This document shows, piece after piece, positions 22,586 through 35,800 of a stretch of 64,000 nucleotides of DNA (its first letter is position 1; each line of letters starts with the position of its first letter). The translations under genes and the position numbers were made by a program. Origin of the DNA: Macrocybe gigantea (taxonomy: Eukaryota > Basidiomycota > Agaricomycetes > Agaricales > Callistosporiaceae); the NCBI GenBank assembly GCA_011319805.1, contig SJRY01000138.1:124001-188000 (forward strand), in the 5' to 3' direction. The notes below the pieces were generated by a model that worked only from the letters and a program-made list of their open reading frames with translations, ran no database searches and had not been told where the DNA came from.

Positions 22586-23206
22586 TGGGCGATCGTGGAA
22601 AGACCTGACGTTGAACGGAACTACAGTCAGGTGCTTTATACCCAACAACACTGTCAGTCAGATGAACATCCACGGTCTGATTTAGCCAACCGTTGGCTGC
22701 GAAGGGTCTCGCATGTGCAACGCCGCTGTTGTGCCGTGGAATTCGAGATATGACAATCAACATCAAGGAGGATAATGCCACCGCTCGCCTCGATGTGTGT
22801 GCCAATTCAACGTACGGAGATATAGCTCTTCGCCACCGCTAACGTTCTTGACAGTTGACGCACCCAAAAATATGTAGCAAGCCAATCAGGTGCACAAAGT
22901 GGCATGAAGAAGCATCCCATCTGGTAGAGTTGCTCTTTATCTGTTCTGACTTTCTCATCCGAGATCAGTGGACAAAACTTGTGGGAAGCACGGTCGGAAA
23001 TGGTGCGGACCTGGCATTATTCGTCGATGTGCGCAAGAAAGGTATTTATGGCCTTGAGATAGTTCCCCTTATCGGGTATCCCGGTGATAAGACCTTGGGA
23101 AGAACTTGACTGCATGACAGGCTAGATTAGAACAGTACGCACGCCAAGTAGTTGGACAGGTTGTCGCATCATAGTAGAAGCAGAGGGGGGTTTACAACAA
23201 TCAACC

Positions 23207-23232
23207 GCCCCCGCAATTTTCCGTTCGGGGGC
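23207..23232. repeat. Perfect GC-rich hairpin
   Basis: GCCCCCG (23207-23213) and CGGGGGC (23226-23232) form a 7-bp perfect stem around a 12-base loop, in otherwise AT-leaning intergenic DNA. Confidence 0.55.
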
Positions 23233-23608
23233 AGTAATTCTCAGCCTTGATCCAAGACACAGCTATTGACCAGGCTGCAGACTTTTTTTTCCAAACAAAT
23301 AGTTGTTAATGCCTCGAACGAGCTGCGAAGCTCTACACAGAACGAGTTATTTCCGAAGATCATCAAACTAATCATGTAAGTACTTTCATCAAAATCAAGA
23401 GTTCGCAACACTCATCATACAACAAAAGTGCTTCCAGAACACCAGGCCAGTGGTTTAGACGATGCTGAGCTTCCTTTACACTGCAGACTTCGCCAGTTTC
23501 CCACTACTAAATTGTTTTCAGCAATCCCACCCGGCAGGCGGCCCTGCCGTTGGTTGGCGTCCTGAAAAGTGAAGAAGCGTCGATAGTATAAGAATTATGG
23601 GGAGATAA

Positions 23609-23755
23609 CTAAACAAACGAGAGCTCAGTCTCGTTACAGATGACTGCAATATATTGGTTACCTAAACAAACGAGAGCTAACACGAAGCTAAGTAAACGAC
23701 GAAATAAAAGGTATACGAAGAGCTCACCTCAGTCTCGTTACAGATGACTGAGGTG
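23609..23755. repeat. Short direct repeats with a 10-bp hairpin
   Basis: The 17-mer CTAAACAAACGAGAGCT occurs at 23609-23625 and 23662-23678. A 21-mer beginning CAGTCTCGTTACAGATG occurs at 23626-23646 and 23730-23750. In the second copy the flanks extend it into a perfect 10-bp stem, CACCTCAGTC (23725-23734) with GACTGAGGTG (23746-23755), around an 11-base loop. The pattern suggests a small duplication or remnant of a mobile element. Confidence 0.65.
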
Positions 23756-24787
23756 GGTATCTACTCGATATCGACTTATAAGCAAAACGAAAGAAAGGGG
23801 TTCGTTGCACTACACGGCTCGCTCGGCCTCCTAAACTGCTGCTTGGTGAGTCCATACTCCTGTCTCATTGCCTATCCGACCGCTTGCAGTCGGACGACGT
23901 GCGCTACACGTGCCGTCTCTACTCAATCCAACAGATAGCTAATAATCAAGCTTAATACAGAGTGTTCAGATTCCACAGCTATGCGATTGTCTGACTTCGA
24001 ATGCGGGTCACAGCTCGAGAGGTGTGACTATCCACCTCTGAGACGCTGGCCCTAGTTCAGGTGGTGCTCGCATGATTGATGATTGTAGAGGAGGATGGGT
24101 GATGATGGGGTGTTCTAAATGTGTGTAACACCAGGGATACGATCAGAACGGGTGTAGATATAGACAGGCAATTGGACACTACCTAGTCCAGTGGCGTCTT
24201 GCGGCTGATCCGCTGTAATAACAACTACCTGGCGACACGTTAGCGACCAACATACAGTGCACACTGATTGCACAATTGCAAGAGAATGTCTGTACGCCGT
24301 TGTTAGATTGACGATGTCACCGCATGGACTTGCGGCAGGTAGCAGTCACATAGTCATTGCGAGATTCGACAAGACTATGATTGGACTTAAAAAAAAGCAA
24401 TACGGTCCGTACCGATAGGTCAAAGTCAGGGAATAGGAAGTAGCAAAACATTCGAAACCAAATCGCCACGAAGGCAGCAAGAGCTGGGGCTGAAATAGCA
24501 TTCTTCCTTTAGAAAGGATGTGTCCCGACGGCCGCGATAGTTGGATTACTTACCCAGTTCAGTTCCGAGAGAATGCGCCGTGGGCAACATATTCGAGGCA
24601 ACTCGAAAAAACAATGGCATGCAGGATAATTTATATTAATCACAGGAGCCATTTTTTATTTCTGGAATATCGAGACCAACCTTAAGCTCGGAAAATTCAA
24701 GCACAGCATAGTTACACGAACATATAAGAACGAGTACTTAGCCTCATCGAAAGCTAAGGGAGTCCAAGTAGCTGTCATTGATACCTC

Positions 24788-26734
24788 CTATTTACGAGTT
24801 GGTCGTGCTGCAAAATTGGTCCGAAGAGAGTCCGCAACCGTGGATCCAACTGTCTTAGCAGTTTTCGCGCCCGAAATGAGAGTTTCCACTCCTTTGGCCA
24901 CCAGCGGCCAACCTGATGAACGTTGATCATGAGAATCGCGTTGTGCACCGGCTGCCATCATCAAGGCTGCTTTCAACGTTTCAAGCTCATTCAGAACCTC
25001 CAGTCCGGTGGTCCGCGCCCAGACAACGGGTGCGAGAGTACTGGTATATAATTTGTGAAGCTTATCCATCGCCGACATCATAGTGTGATTTATCAGATAC
25101 CGTTCCTGGGCATATGGTAAAAGGGCCGTGTAGGAGCCTATAGACATCAATATGTTCACTGCAAGCAAAGAATTGAAAGACATCTTGTGACACACCGATG
25201 TCATCACCAATGAGAAGGCCTTTCTCAATACATTTTGATAAGCACTCGACGTCGCCAAGACCCAGATTCAGGCCTTGCCCAGCTAAAGGATGGACTGTAT
25301 GTGCAGCATCTCCGACCAAGACCGTCCGGCTTCCATGGCCCTCGCCTAGATAGCTTTCTGTGTGGTTGAATCGTAGGGGAAAGGAAGCCATTGTGCCAGG
25401 TTGGATGGATTTTATAATCGGTGGCACCATTTCAGAGTCAGAAGGTGGAACGCCAACGTAGTCTTTCGGGTACGCAGAAGAGTAAGCTGATTCTGGACTG
25501 ATATTGTGAGAGCGTTCGCGCCATGATATTTCCTCCTGTATCTCGGAGTGCAAAATTGGACAACCAGCAGTCTGGGCCTCAACAATGCGGTTGTTTAAGT
25601 ACCGAAGAGATATATCCGGTAGACGGAAAGCAGCATTGATCATGCTCGCAAGGACAGCAGGCCCAGAAGCCAATAACGCCTGAGCAATTTTAGGTCGTGT
25701 GGACCAAACGAGAGAAGAGGCTGTCGAAGAAAGCGGAAGAAATGCAACGGGTCCCGTAGGCAAGAACCGTTGGTACGCTGTAGTATTCGGGCCCTCGAAG
25801 TCCGTTCGTGGAGCATGAAACATAGTTGCGACAATGGCTTGCGTATCATACGACCATCCAAAAGACGCGATTCCAGCATACGCTCGTACAGGAGAGTTGA
25901 ATCCGTCCGCGCCTATCTGGGATGTGCTATCAGCTGAATGTCAGAACAAGGGCCAGAATCGGAATCACCAGAAGTCTTGCTCGAAGCGTAGTCCCACTTT
26001 CAAGCTCGACAAGGGGCCATCCACCGTTATCCTGCGAATCGCGGAGGATAGTTTGCACTTTGGTTTTGTCTTTTAACTGGACAAAAGGATGCTCATCCAA
26101 AAATCGCAACATTCCTCGTTGAAGATTGAGGTTTTCCGTTAGCCAAGCCATCGCACCGCTCGTTGCAGGAGCGCCTAGATCAGAGGCCGAGAACCCGATT
26201 CTTGCGTCCGATATTCCATCCCACACCTGAATAGATAAGTTCACGATCGAGAAGCTCACACGTAGAGAAGAATCGGAACTGACCTGCATGGATTCCATTG
26301 GCGCCGTCCGTTCGGAATCGACATGTGACCAAACGCCGATTTCTATTTCATGGTAAGGCTTCGGTATATGTTCTATGAATCCCGACTTTACTTTTCAAGA
26401 ACGAGGTTGACGCGCTCGTGAGGGAGCTAACACGGTTCGAAAATGTACCAGGTTCCTGCGACCATTGTCGAACTTTTGATAGGTCGGTAGCGTCCACAAG
26501 AGTTACGCGCAACTTCTCTCGTATGGGTCGCGAAGACGCTAAGAAAAATGAACGCCAAAGTTCAATGCAGGCATGCAGCTAAGACTCACTGAGGGCACAT
26601 GCAAGGGACAAACCGACAGGCCCTCCACCAATTATGACAATATCAAAATCATCTGCCTTGCTTGTGGACACACTGGAGAGACATCTGGCAGTACGTCGAG
26701 ACAACAGAACGCGCTGATGTCTGAGCAGCAGCAT
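24788..26734 (-). CDS. COQ6: Ubiquinone biosynthesis monooxygenase Coq6
   Basis: Flavin-dependent monooxygenase that hydroxylates the ring C5 in coenzyme Q synthesis, in the matrix-facing CoQ synthome. Seen: an Arg/Ser-rich mitochondrial presequence (MLLLRHQRVLLSRRTARCLS), the FAD Rossmann motif DIVIIGGGPVGLSLACAL, MAWLTENLNLQRGMLRFL, IGADGFNSPVRAYAGI and the second FAD motif GDAAHTVHPLAGQGLNLGL, then ERYLINHTMMSAMDKLHKLY. The end is NFAARPTRK. Several short introns are present; the one after LLIGDDI is a GTGTGT...GCAG intron that joins VNILMSIGSYTALLPYAQ in frame. Length (about 490 residues) fits the family. It is divergent from SEC6, with 132 bases between start codons. Confidence 0.95.
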
Positions 26735-26774
26735 AACGCGAATTGCGCTCAGCACCAAGACCCAATAGCACCTG

Positions 26775-26782
26775 TCACGTGA
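26775..26782. promoter_or_regulatory. TCACGTGA palindrome in the COQ6/SEC6 divergent promoter
   Basis: A perfect 8-bp palindrome containing the CACGTG E-box core lies between the two divergent start codons. In fungi the RTCACGTG type is bound by Cbf1-like bHLH factors; use here is inferred. The same octamer is upstream of the Zap1-type gene and in the uL23m/DCR2 promoter. Confidence 0.45.
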
Positions 26783-26866
26783 GCCGGTATATGGTATTGT
26801 TGCAGCCGTTGGAAGGTGCTGCCACAGTCGCAGGCTCGGCTTCTTACCTGTCTGGCACTTCTCCAA

Positions 26867-29269
26867 ATGACTGCAGCGCCAGTGTCGGCCGCGCAAGCCA
26901 TCGGGGAATATTTGCAGTCCCCGGACGATCTCGTCAAAATTTCGGCCTATCGGAAGAAGCTCGAAAAGGAAAAGGCCTCCATCGACGCAAGGTTGAAAAG
27001 TGGTGTCAAGGAACAGCTTCATGCTACACGCGATGCCTTGAAGAAGCTTTTGGGCACTCGGGAAAACTTGCAATCCATTAAAGATGAGATGATAGCTCTT
27101 GAAAGAGAGTGTAACGATCCCCATAACTCAGTGCCGACTTTCGATCAAATAAGTCGAGTGAGTAGTCGGATGCTCTCTGTTTCGCAGGCTTTCTAAAGCA
27201 ATCAAGGTGTCTATGGTGCATAGAAACTTTGAGTCCACGGAGGAAATGGTCAACAACCTTCTCGAAATGGCTGCCAGACTCGATGAACTCGAGACTCTGC
27301 TGGCTGCGGACAGCACTGATATCCTTGGGCCTGCACCAAATCTCCTCATCATCCACTTACAGTTGAATCAACTCGAGTCATTCCGTAATCATACCATGCA
27401 TGTCGCAAAGCGTGCCTCTCCCAGTTCCCGAGCCACTTTGACACGTTGGTTCGAACGTCTGAATCAATTCATCTCCGCCTTTGATAAATACATACTCGAG
27501 CTGGCTCGAAATATTCTTGGTATCGTCAGGGCTGGCCACCCCGACGTTGTGGTGCGCCTTATCAAGATTGCTGAAGTCGAAGGGAAGGCAGACGAAAAGG
27601 TGATAATCTTCCTTGTTTTCTTGTTTCTTTCGCTCAAACGGAATATAGGCTATAGTCATACGCCTCGTGAAGAAAGCGGCGAAATGGAGTGCTGCGTCTA
27701 AATTCAAGTCAATGCAAGCCAATTCTCGAGTGATCAAACATTACAGGTCAAAGATCACCAAGGCCATCACCGACTCCATCAAGGACAAATTCCAGGACGC
27801 ATATAAGCAGGACGAAGAGAGTCCAGTTGGATTCCTAACCAATCTCACCTGGATGTACCAAGACCTGATCCGGATCGAGAGCGACGTCGTCCCATGTTTC
27901 CCTGCCGAGTACGAAATATACTCTCTCTACGTCAGAGAGTATCATAAGGCTCTCAATTCGGTTCTCAAAACTCTCATCGCCTCTGCCCCGGAAGCAAGCG
28001 TCCTCCTCACGTTGTTTGACTGGATAAAGGAATACAAGCAGAACATGAAAGACCTTAATATACCTCCCGAACTGCTAGAGCCTCCGTTATTGGATGGAAA
28101 AGAGCAGTCGCTTATCGAAGACTACGTCCAGCTCATCATCAAGAAACTCGACGAATGGTCTGCCAACCTCATGAAGACTGAAATTAAAGAGTTTACGACT
28201 CGCGAAGAACCGCCGGAACTGGATGGTGAAGGGTTATATGGCATGCAGGGTGCTGTGATTCTTTTCCAGATGGTGAACCAACAGGTCGATTTGGCGACAG
28301 AGAGTGGACAAGGTGCCATCCTTGCGCGCGTTGTCGGTGAGACAAATCGCGTCATGCGAGGAATACAAGACCAATGGACCAAAGTTATCGACGCCGAATT
28401 CAAGAAACAGATTGAGAAGCCTGAGGAAGTTGCCGGTGGTCTCGTGGAATACTGCATTGCTCTTGCGAATGATCAAATCAAATCAGCGGATTATGCAGAA
28501 GCGCTTCTCGCCCGCATCGAACCCATGGTGTCAGAAAAATACCGAGTCACCATCAACGAGCGCCTGAACGATGCCATAGATGGGTATCTCGACGTTGCAA
28601 AGAAATGCACACAGACCCTAATCGACATGATTACGAACGATCTTAGACCTGCCATCAAAGTGCTGTTCCAGCAACAATGGTACGATGGGATCATGACCCA
28701 AGTCGTGGAGACAATGCGGGATTACATGTCCGACTACCAAAGCTATTTGAACCCATCTTTACTCGAGCTCCTGGTGGAAGATCTCGTAGACGCATTCCTC
28801 GTTTTCTACCTTAATGGCCTTGCCAACTCGCCGAAACTCAGAATGCCAGCGGCGACCGACAGAATACGGCAAGACGTTGCGCTCGCATTTCCCTTCTTCA
28901 CTACATTGAAACCTGCAAAGGAGGTTGAGAAGTATTTCGAGGTAATTGAAATGATCTTGTCCCTCCTGGAAGCATCAAAGGACATGGTGTTCTTGTCGTA
29001 TTGGTCCTTTGCCAAGGTGTTTGGTCCCAACATCGCCTTCGTCGAAGGTCTAATGAAGTCGAGGGGTGATTTTGACCGCTCCGCCGTCAACGAGGTCATG
29101 GAGAGCGTCAAAAGGAAGGTCAAGGAGGAGAATCTAACAGACCGTGAGCGTTGTGCCATTATATGAAGGCATTCATTCCACTGACGTTACCCGCTGCCTA
29201 GCCCCGGAGCCGACGATAATGAAGAAGATTTCCATACAGAGCACATTTACCAGATTCCTTAGGACATGA
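26867..29269 (+). CDS. SEC6: Exocyst complex subunit Sec6
   Basis: Subunit of the octameric exocyst that tethers secretory vesicles to the plasma membrane at growth sites. The N-terminus MTAAPVSAAQAIGEYLQSPD is followed by a coiled coil (KISAYRKKLEKEKASIDARL). Core segments include NFESTEEMVNNLLEMAARLD, HLQLNQLESFRNHTM, SVLLTLFDWIKEYKQNM and the C-terminal helical bundle (KYRVTINERLNDAIDGYLDV, LVEDLVDAFLVFYLNGLANS), ending ISIQSTFTRFLRT at 29269. Introns: after DQISR (GTGAGT), after EGKADEK (GTGATA...ATAG) and after EENLTD (GTGAGC, acceptor CTAG just before CCCCGGAGCC), all joining in frame. About 740 residues, usual for Sec6. No frame break. Confidence 0.93.
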
Positions 29270-29553
29270 TTGTACACGCATATCCGCATCATACTGCCTG
29301 TAACAACATTCAATATCACCTACACGCTAATGTATTTATTGTAATCAATAATATTTATGCTGCGTTGTTTCGCCGGGTTTGCCATGTTCGTCGTTGCGTT
29401 TCATTGCTTCTACTCAAGTGAGATTGGTATTATTGGGTTGCTGCTATTCTCGACACTCATCATATCTGGCATCACGAACGAAGCACCGTGTTTCAATTAC
29501 AATATAAGTACGACAGTTCATCAACCATCAATGTTATCCGCTCCCGTTGAGCT

Positions 29554-32500
29554 TCACTCCATCTTGGCCTTATCTGCCAAGGAGCCCGAGCCTGATCTGT
29601 CAGGCAACACAGCAGCTACTTCATCTATCTTCTTGAATTGCCAAGGGAATCGAGCGGAATACAAGAACGGACGTAAGTCGAATCCTGGCGGAGAATCATC
29701 AGGTCGTGGCACTCTTGTCAGAAGCAACGAGGCTTACTGTTATCATCAGGACTATATGATTCCTGTCGTTTGTGGGATGTGAGCCGGAAATGCAATGAGC
29801 GTTGAAATGCACTTGCCGCATGGTAGGCAGGCGTTATTGTCGTCATCTTGTGACGATTTCTAGCGTACTCGAAGTAAAACAACTTGACTTTCTCGGCAAT
29901 CTAACGTATGGAAGAAGGGTTATGAACCAGACCAACTACGCATATAACATACCTGCAACGGCGACAGGAACGATCCCCACTCGTGAATTAACTTGGTGAA
30001 GGTGCTGTACGGTCCGCATTTATCAACCTTGCGCAAGCGTCCGAATACAGACAGCTCGTCATAAGTCATGCCCATATCAGCCTAGTAGAATATGACCGGA
30101 CCGTCAAGTTCCGAAAAATGGTCTTAAACGCGCCTCATCAGATTGTACATAAGTTTCTGTGATCGGTTCAAGTTCTGCAGTGGGAACAGCAGCTAAGAAC
30201 CTGTTGGCTGTCTAAGACAATGGGTCGCAATGTGTAAAAGAAAGTAACATACTCGGCTAGTATTGGCATGTCGAATGATTCTTGGGCATACGCAATAAAT
30301 TTTTTGAGATCTGTTTTACTTATACCGCCAATAGGATTGATATCCGCTGGTACATTGGATGAGAAAGCACTGCAACGTGCTATCAAGGAGTCTCTCACCA
30401 GAAGAACAATCATATTTCGTTAGATAGCCACGAAGACTGGGGGATGCCGATCGGTATGACTGAAATGGTGAAAATCGGACTAGACCTACCTCTCATCTAC
30501 GTTTGCACTTCCAAGAACCAGCAACCCTCCTGATTTGCCACGAACCCAGGGCAGAAGCTGTGCAAAGAGGTATGAAAGGACCATCCGCAGTCGTGCCTGT
30601 TGGCGAATTACTCAACCGCCAGGTAGAATCACTGATGGCAATGCTTTCCTGGATATTCTGCAAGGCCAAGTTTTCTGCACTTGTACCTCCTTGACTGCGG
30701 AAGCGTGGCCTGTTTCCCGTAACAACAGCGAACAGGTTGCGAACGGCAGTTACCACGGTATCCATGTTCAAGTCTACGTGATAACTAGAAATCGATTTGA
30801 GTCATCGTCTCGATAGAGGTTGAGGTCAGTCATTATCTGACCTTCCAATCCGCTCCGCCAGCTCTTTGGCCCTCTGTCTTGTCTCGAAGCTTGAGTTTTC
30901 TGTTCCCATGTAGCAGGTGTGAAACACGCGGTTCGCAAACTCGCGTGGATCAGAAGGTACGTAAGTAGAATTTTCTGGCTCTCCAGTCATCCTCCTGGCG
31001 TCGGCGATGACGTGTTTGTCTGGGATTCCAAAATCAGCTGCTATATCTCTCATAGAACGGAGAGTCAGACCAACCTCCTGCTCGGGCGGCCTCGGCAACT
31101 AATCTGCACATAGAATGGACAATAACAGCCGTTGCGCAGCTATCGATGCCGCCACTCAGAGGCAGGAAATAACCTTGGGTCCTGGATCTTCGCAGATAAT
31201 CCCAAAGCCAGCAGGCCGGTCCTAAGCTACACAGAAATGAATGTGAATGCGGCCTTCAGGAAAGATGACAGGGCAAATTCCTGAACTCACGCGATCTCTT
31301 CTTCAGGTCGGTGATATCTGACCCCCAGCCCCTTGTCTCCAACGACACCGATCATGTCATCCTCTTGACTTCTTCAAACTTACCGCTGGACAAGGCCAAA
31401 GGAACTTCGATTCTATAATATCTGTCTGCCGCTGCAGCCTGCATGCTCCGGCTGCTTTTCGCTCTATGTGCGCGCACGTCTTCGATATCGATAGTCGCTG
31501 TGACGACCTCTACATCGTTTAAGGAAAACTGGGAGCCTTGAGCGACGATTCGTCCATTGACCGCAATCATCGCGCAGCCATCATAGTATAAACGGTCACC
31601 ATCGCATCCTTGTTGATTAGCGTAAAGATAGATTCCGCCGAGCTGTTAGATGGATGAGTCGCATCTGGTCATTCTTGTCAAGGATGCGACCATGGCGATC
31701 TTACCTTCAACGTGGCCTCTTTGATGAGCTCCACGCGGGTGTAAAGCTTACGAAGCTCGTGATGGCTACCGCTCGAATTCGTAAAGATTTCCACTCCGTC
31801 GAGGCCCATCAAAATATGGGGACTGAAGCAGTCAGAAACGCAAAGCGATAAGTGTTACTGTGAATCACCTTGCCGGGGTGAACAACTCCTCACAAAGCTC
31901 GATGCCGATGCAAGTATCGAGAGTGCTGATAACAGCATCGCCGAACGGTACTTTCACCTAGCCGACAAAGAAAAAATTTTCATCAAGGTCGATGCGATCA
32001 GGTTCGACGAACCTGCTTCGTGACTGCCTGAATAATTCGGGGAAGATAATGATCTTCCCATTGGCGATGCTTCGTCCACGGAGTGAAGTATCGAAGCTCG
32101 CGATAATTACCGTCGTTGGCGAGCCACATCTTGGGTCTGATGAGGAGGATTTTGCGGTCGTGTATAATGACACGGCAGTTGTAAATGACATTCTTGTGCA
32201 TAACAGGCCTGAAAAGAAGACGTTCGACGAATGCGCTGCAAGGAGTATCAAGGATGCATACATGCCAACGTCGCAGACGATGCCCGTTGTATCCGGCGAT
32301 GCAAGAATCTTCGCGAGGACTTCCCATGAGTGCAGTACAGTGTCACCTGGAAGAAGTATTGGTCCGTGATTGTCCTATTTGGAGAGTGTTCCAGCTGACC
32401 TTCAAGGAAGTGATCGTAACAGCCATAACCCCTTCGTTATCGTGCTTTGATCAGAGGGACGGTGAACAAGTGATGCGGTTGAGACACACGGTATTTCGAG

Positions 32501-32803
32501 TTCGGGTCCGACTCTCAAGGTGGCGCCACGAGACTTTGCTATGGCGATGCTGGCAAGGATTCTTTCTAAATTACCCTAATACAAAGAAGTCGGTCACGTT
32601 CGCCAACGTTAGCGTGTCGAATCAACTTGCTTCAAAGTCAAGTGCCCATTGATTCAGAGAGCTGTTGCAGCGTCAACGGTGACAGATTATCGTCCGACAG
32701 AAACTCATCTTACCAGCTGAAAGACACTTTGGTTTCAAAACGAAAAAAAAAAAGAAAAGAAAAGATAGACTACTTACGTGGCTAGAGTCATAAGATGGCC
32801 CAT
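29554..32803 (-). CDS. QNS1: Glutamine-dependent NAD+ synthetase
   Basis: Last step of NAD+ synthesis: amidates nicotinic acid adenine dinucleotide using glutamine and ATP. The N-terminal nitrilase-type glutaminase domain shows [49 protein letters not shown], the nucleophile loop ending [13 protein letters not shown] and the [20 protein letters not shown] segment. The C-terminal synthetase domain has the ATP P-loop-like [91 protein letters not shown] and a tail [20 protein letters not shown]. It is intron-rich, with at least ten introns; two of these (32576-32630 and 29763-29816) use GCAAGT donors. No frame break was noticed. It ends tail-to-tail with SEC6. Confidence 0.95.
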
Positions 32804-32879
32804 GATCGCAAGAAGCAGTAGCTAGTTGGTTGATGACATCATCATAACATTGGGGGTATAACATCTAATTTGTTATCAA

Positions 32880-35800
32880 TCATGCGGGAATATCGTCTAC
32901 TACGGATGTCATGTATGCATAAAACAACAAAATCGTCAGAACGAGCAAGTAAAAGCTAGCGGTACAGTCATTAATTTTTTGGTTCATCATGCCGAGGAGG
33001 TTGCATAGGAAGGAGGGCCTTTGGAGCGCATTCGTCAACGTTTCATCCTGCTGGACATTGTCCAAAGACATACCTGTCAATGGAGTACTCTGGAGCACAG
33101 CGATCAGGGCTGTCCGGTCCTCTTCATTGAGCTGATCGGCAAGCCGAACGAAGCCATCCATCGTCGCTTTCCGGTCTTCTTTGGTAAGTTCAATCAGGCG
33201 ACGCATGAGGTGATCGGTCTTCAGTTGCACGACCGTCGCAGTCAAGTCCAAGTTTTCAAGTTTCTCAGTCACTTCCTGATTGTCCATCGTAGCTTCTATC
33301 CCAGAGATGGAATTCAACAGACGAGACCGATATTCAAGTGTGCTCCCGGGGCTTGCTTCAGCCAGGTCCGCCAAGGCTGCAGAGCGAGCGATGCGGGCGC
33401 GCACAGCCCAGTAGAAGTGACGGCGAGCGTTCTTCCAAACAGCTGGCTTGGCACAACCTTTCGCCTCCATGCGGCCCACTCGGCTGGAACATTATCAACA
33501 TCCTGTTACGCATCTGATGAGCTGAACTGAACGTACTCGTGGAGATCCGCGTATAGCAAGGCGATTTGCTTGTAGGTAGGTTGCAAGACAGTCTCTCGCT
33601 TGTTCAGCGCTGCCGTAGCCTGCGCTTTCTCTTCGTCTGTCTTGGACGAATCCTTACTATCTCGTTTCAAAGACGCGTAAAGAGGGTCAAGACGTTCCAT
33701 AAGTGTCAAGATCTTGTCGCGCCGCATCTTGATTTCCACTGCACCCTCTGGCTCCAGGATACCAGCGCGAGCATCTACATCTGCATACATCTCCATCTGT
33801 TCTGCGTTGATGGAAGGATCGAGGACGACCCATGCGCCCCCACGCAGCTCGCCGTTGGGCACAATGTATATGAAGACGGGCTGCTTGTAGCTCGATAAAC
33901 CGTCGACAATCTTCGAACCTTGCTTGAGGACCTCATCATACATATCTTGCTGTCCTCCAGAGAAGCCTCGCCAGTTGGCAAAGATGATCAACGGTAAGCC
34001 CTCGCGGTTGAAATCGAAAATGGCCTGAGCAGTCTTATACGCAGAGTTGGGATACCAGACCTGGCCGGCTTCCATGATGCGTTGCTCAAAGGAAGCGGGA
34101 TTGGCAGGGTCGGCGGGTACAATTCTCTCGATGGTCCTGGTCTCGACGGCGATGACACCCATTGGTATGCCTCCCAATCGCGCACGCCCAATGACCACTG
34201 TCTGAGCCCAACCGCTTAATGTCTCCTGGAAGGAGCCTTTATCAAAGAATCCGCCCAACCACTCCCCGGAAGCTTCGTCCATCTTGCCTTCAATGAACCA
34301 GCGCGGGTCGTAGGGGCCCTTTGGAGGACTATAATCGATATCACGGTCCCAGTTGTCTTGGCTTTCTCGAATAGGCAGAGGCCCGTTCTTGAACTCGGGT
34401 ATATAGGAGAGCCACTCAAGGATATGGGTCGCACCTTGTAGATCACTGGCTGCTGTGAGATGTGACACGCCGTTCTTAAACATGATCTGTGTGCCACCGA
34501 GCTGGAGATTGGAAGTATAGACCTCGCGGCCGAGAACCTTATTGAGCGCAGAGGCACCGGTCAAAATGATGGGCTGTCCTTCGACCTGGACAGCTCTCTC
34601 TCCGAGTCGGACGAGGTATGCGCCGATACCGACGGAGCGAGCCGTGACGAGAGTGATGGTGAAGATATCGTCATACGCACGCGACGTCTCTCCAGCAATG
34701 AGACCAGAGCCCTTGAGCGACTCTACGCCTATGCCGTCCTGGAGACCGATGATGTCAGTTATCTTGAAGCGACGTTCATCGCCCTCTTGAATTTCGGTGG
34801 TGCGTATGACGCGTTCACTCTTCTCCTTCAAGCTGAGGTAGTTCTCAGGGGTGAGATAGAGATATTCAATACCCTTTTCAGGATGCTCGGCATCGACCCA
34901 AGCCACTGTGAACAGGTTCATGATTTCCTCGCCCAAACCGATGCGTGCACCAGAGTTGGCGGAAAGATAGATTCGAGGTAGGCCGAGCGAGCGAGCATAC
35001 TGGGTGACAAGGTAAAAGAATTGATCCTCGACAGGACCGAAGGACCCGATTTTGAAGGTGATATCGTTGGCAACGACTACTACTCTACGACCGTCTGGGA
35101 ACTCGGGTGTGCGTAGGGTAAAGACCCAGGCCACCATACCGAAGGTATTGTTGCCGGGAGCTCTGTCGACTTCTGTGAGTTGATCGTGTTCATCCATGAC
35201 AAGCTCTTTAGATTCTAATAATGATTTCGGAAGGACCAAAGAGGGTTCTACGCTGCGCGCCTTGGTCCACACGTTCTGCAAAGCCTTCGAGAAGAGGTCA
35301 GGGAAATCGTACACATAGGTCGTTCCAATGAGGTGAGCCTGGTAACGTTTGGGCTGCAGGGACTCTTTCGTCGGATAGGATTGATGGACTGGTTGGAGAT
35401 GAAGAGGTCCTTTTTCGCCGATGGACTTCAGAATGGTGGTGCCCTTGTCAGTGGTGATCTCTTGGTAACCATGATAATTTACGATGAAGCCAGACACGTT
35501 CTCGATGATGCAACGGATGGGAGTGACATTGCCCTCGTTGTCCTCCAGAGAAATCCTGATTTCGGAACCTGTGACGTGAAGCCGCCACAATCGTTTCCCG
35601 TGGCGCTCAATGAACCCGGCGATGGCAGCAAGAACGTCCTCATAGGTGACAGGCAGATTGTAGACAAAATTCATGAAAATGTGGTTGCAGTCCGCATTGC
35701 GGTGCTCGGCGCTGACAACTTCGAGGGCATCGAGGACGCCAGTGACGAGACGATCCGTCTCGGAGATCAAATATTCTGCCATGCTCATGGAACCCCTAAT

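Larger units (their letters stand above)
22586..24787. other. Gene-poor stretch with hairpins and short duplications
   Basis: The longest gap (2.2 kb) in the window. It has low coding potential, more A+T than the flanking genes, two perfect hairpins and duplicated 17- and 21-bp words (listed separately). The sequence TGTAACACC at about 24126 has the look of a retrotransposon LTR terminus, but no matching end, target duplication or internal coding was found. It could be a degraded mobile element or plain intergenic DNA. Confidence 0.4.

Noticed and set aside
24120..24200. LTR retrotransposon end (TGTAACACC)
   Set aside because: No matching second terminus, target-site duplication, primer-binding site or gag/pol coding was found nearby.
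29357..29782. Plus-strand frame MLRCFAGFAMFVVAFHCF with apparent membrane helix
   Set aside because: Its 3' half is antisense to the last exons of QNS1, whose conserved C-terminus explains this DNA, and the start lies in the SEC6/QNS1 tail-to-tail spacer.
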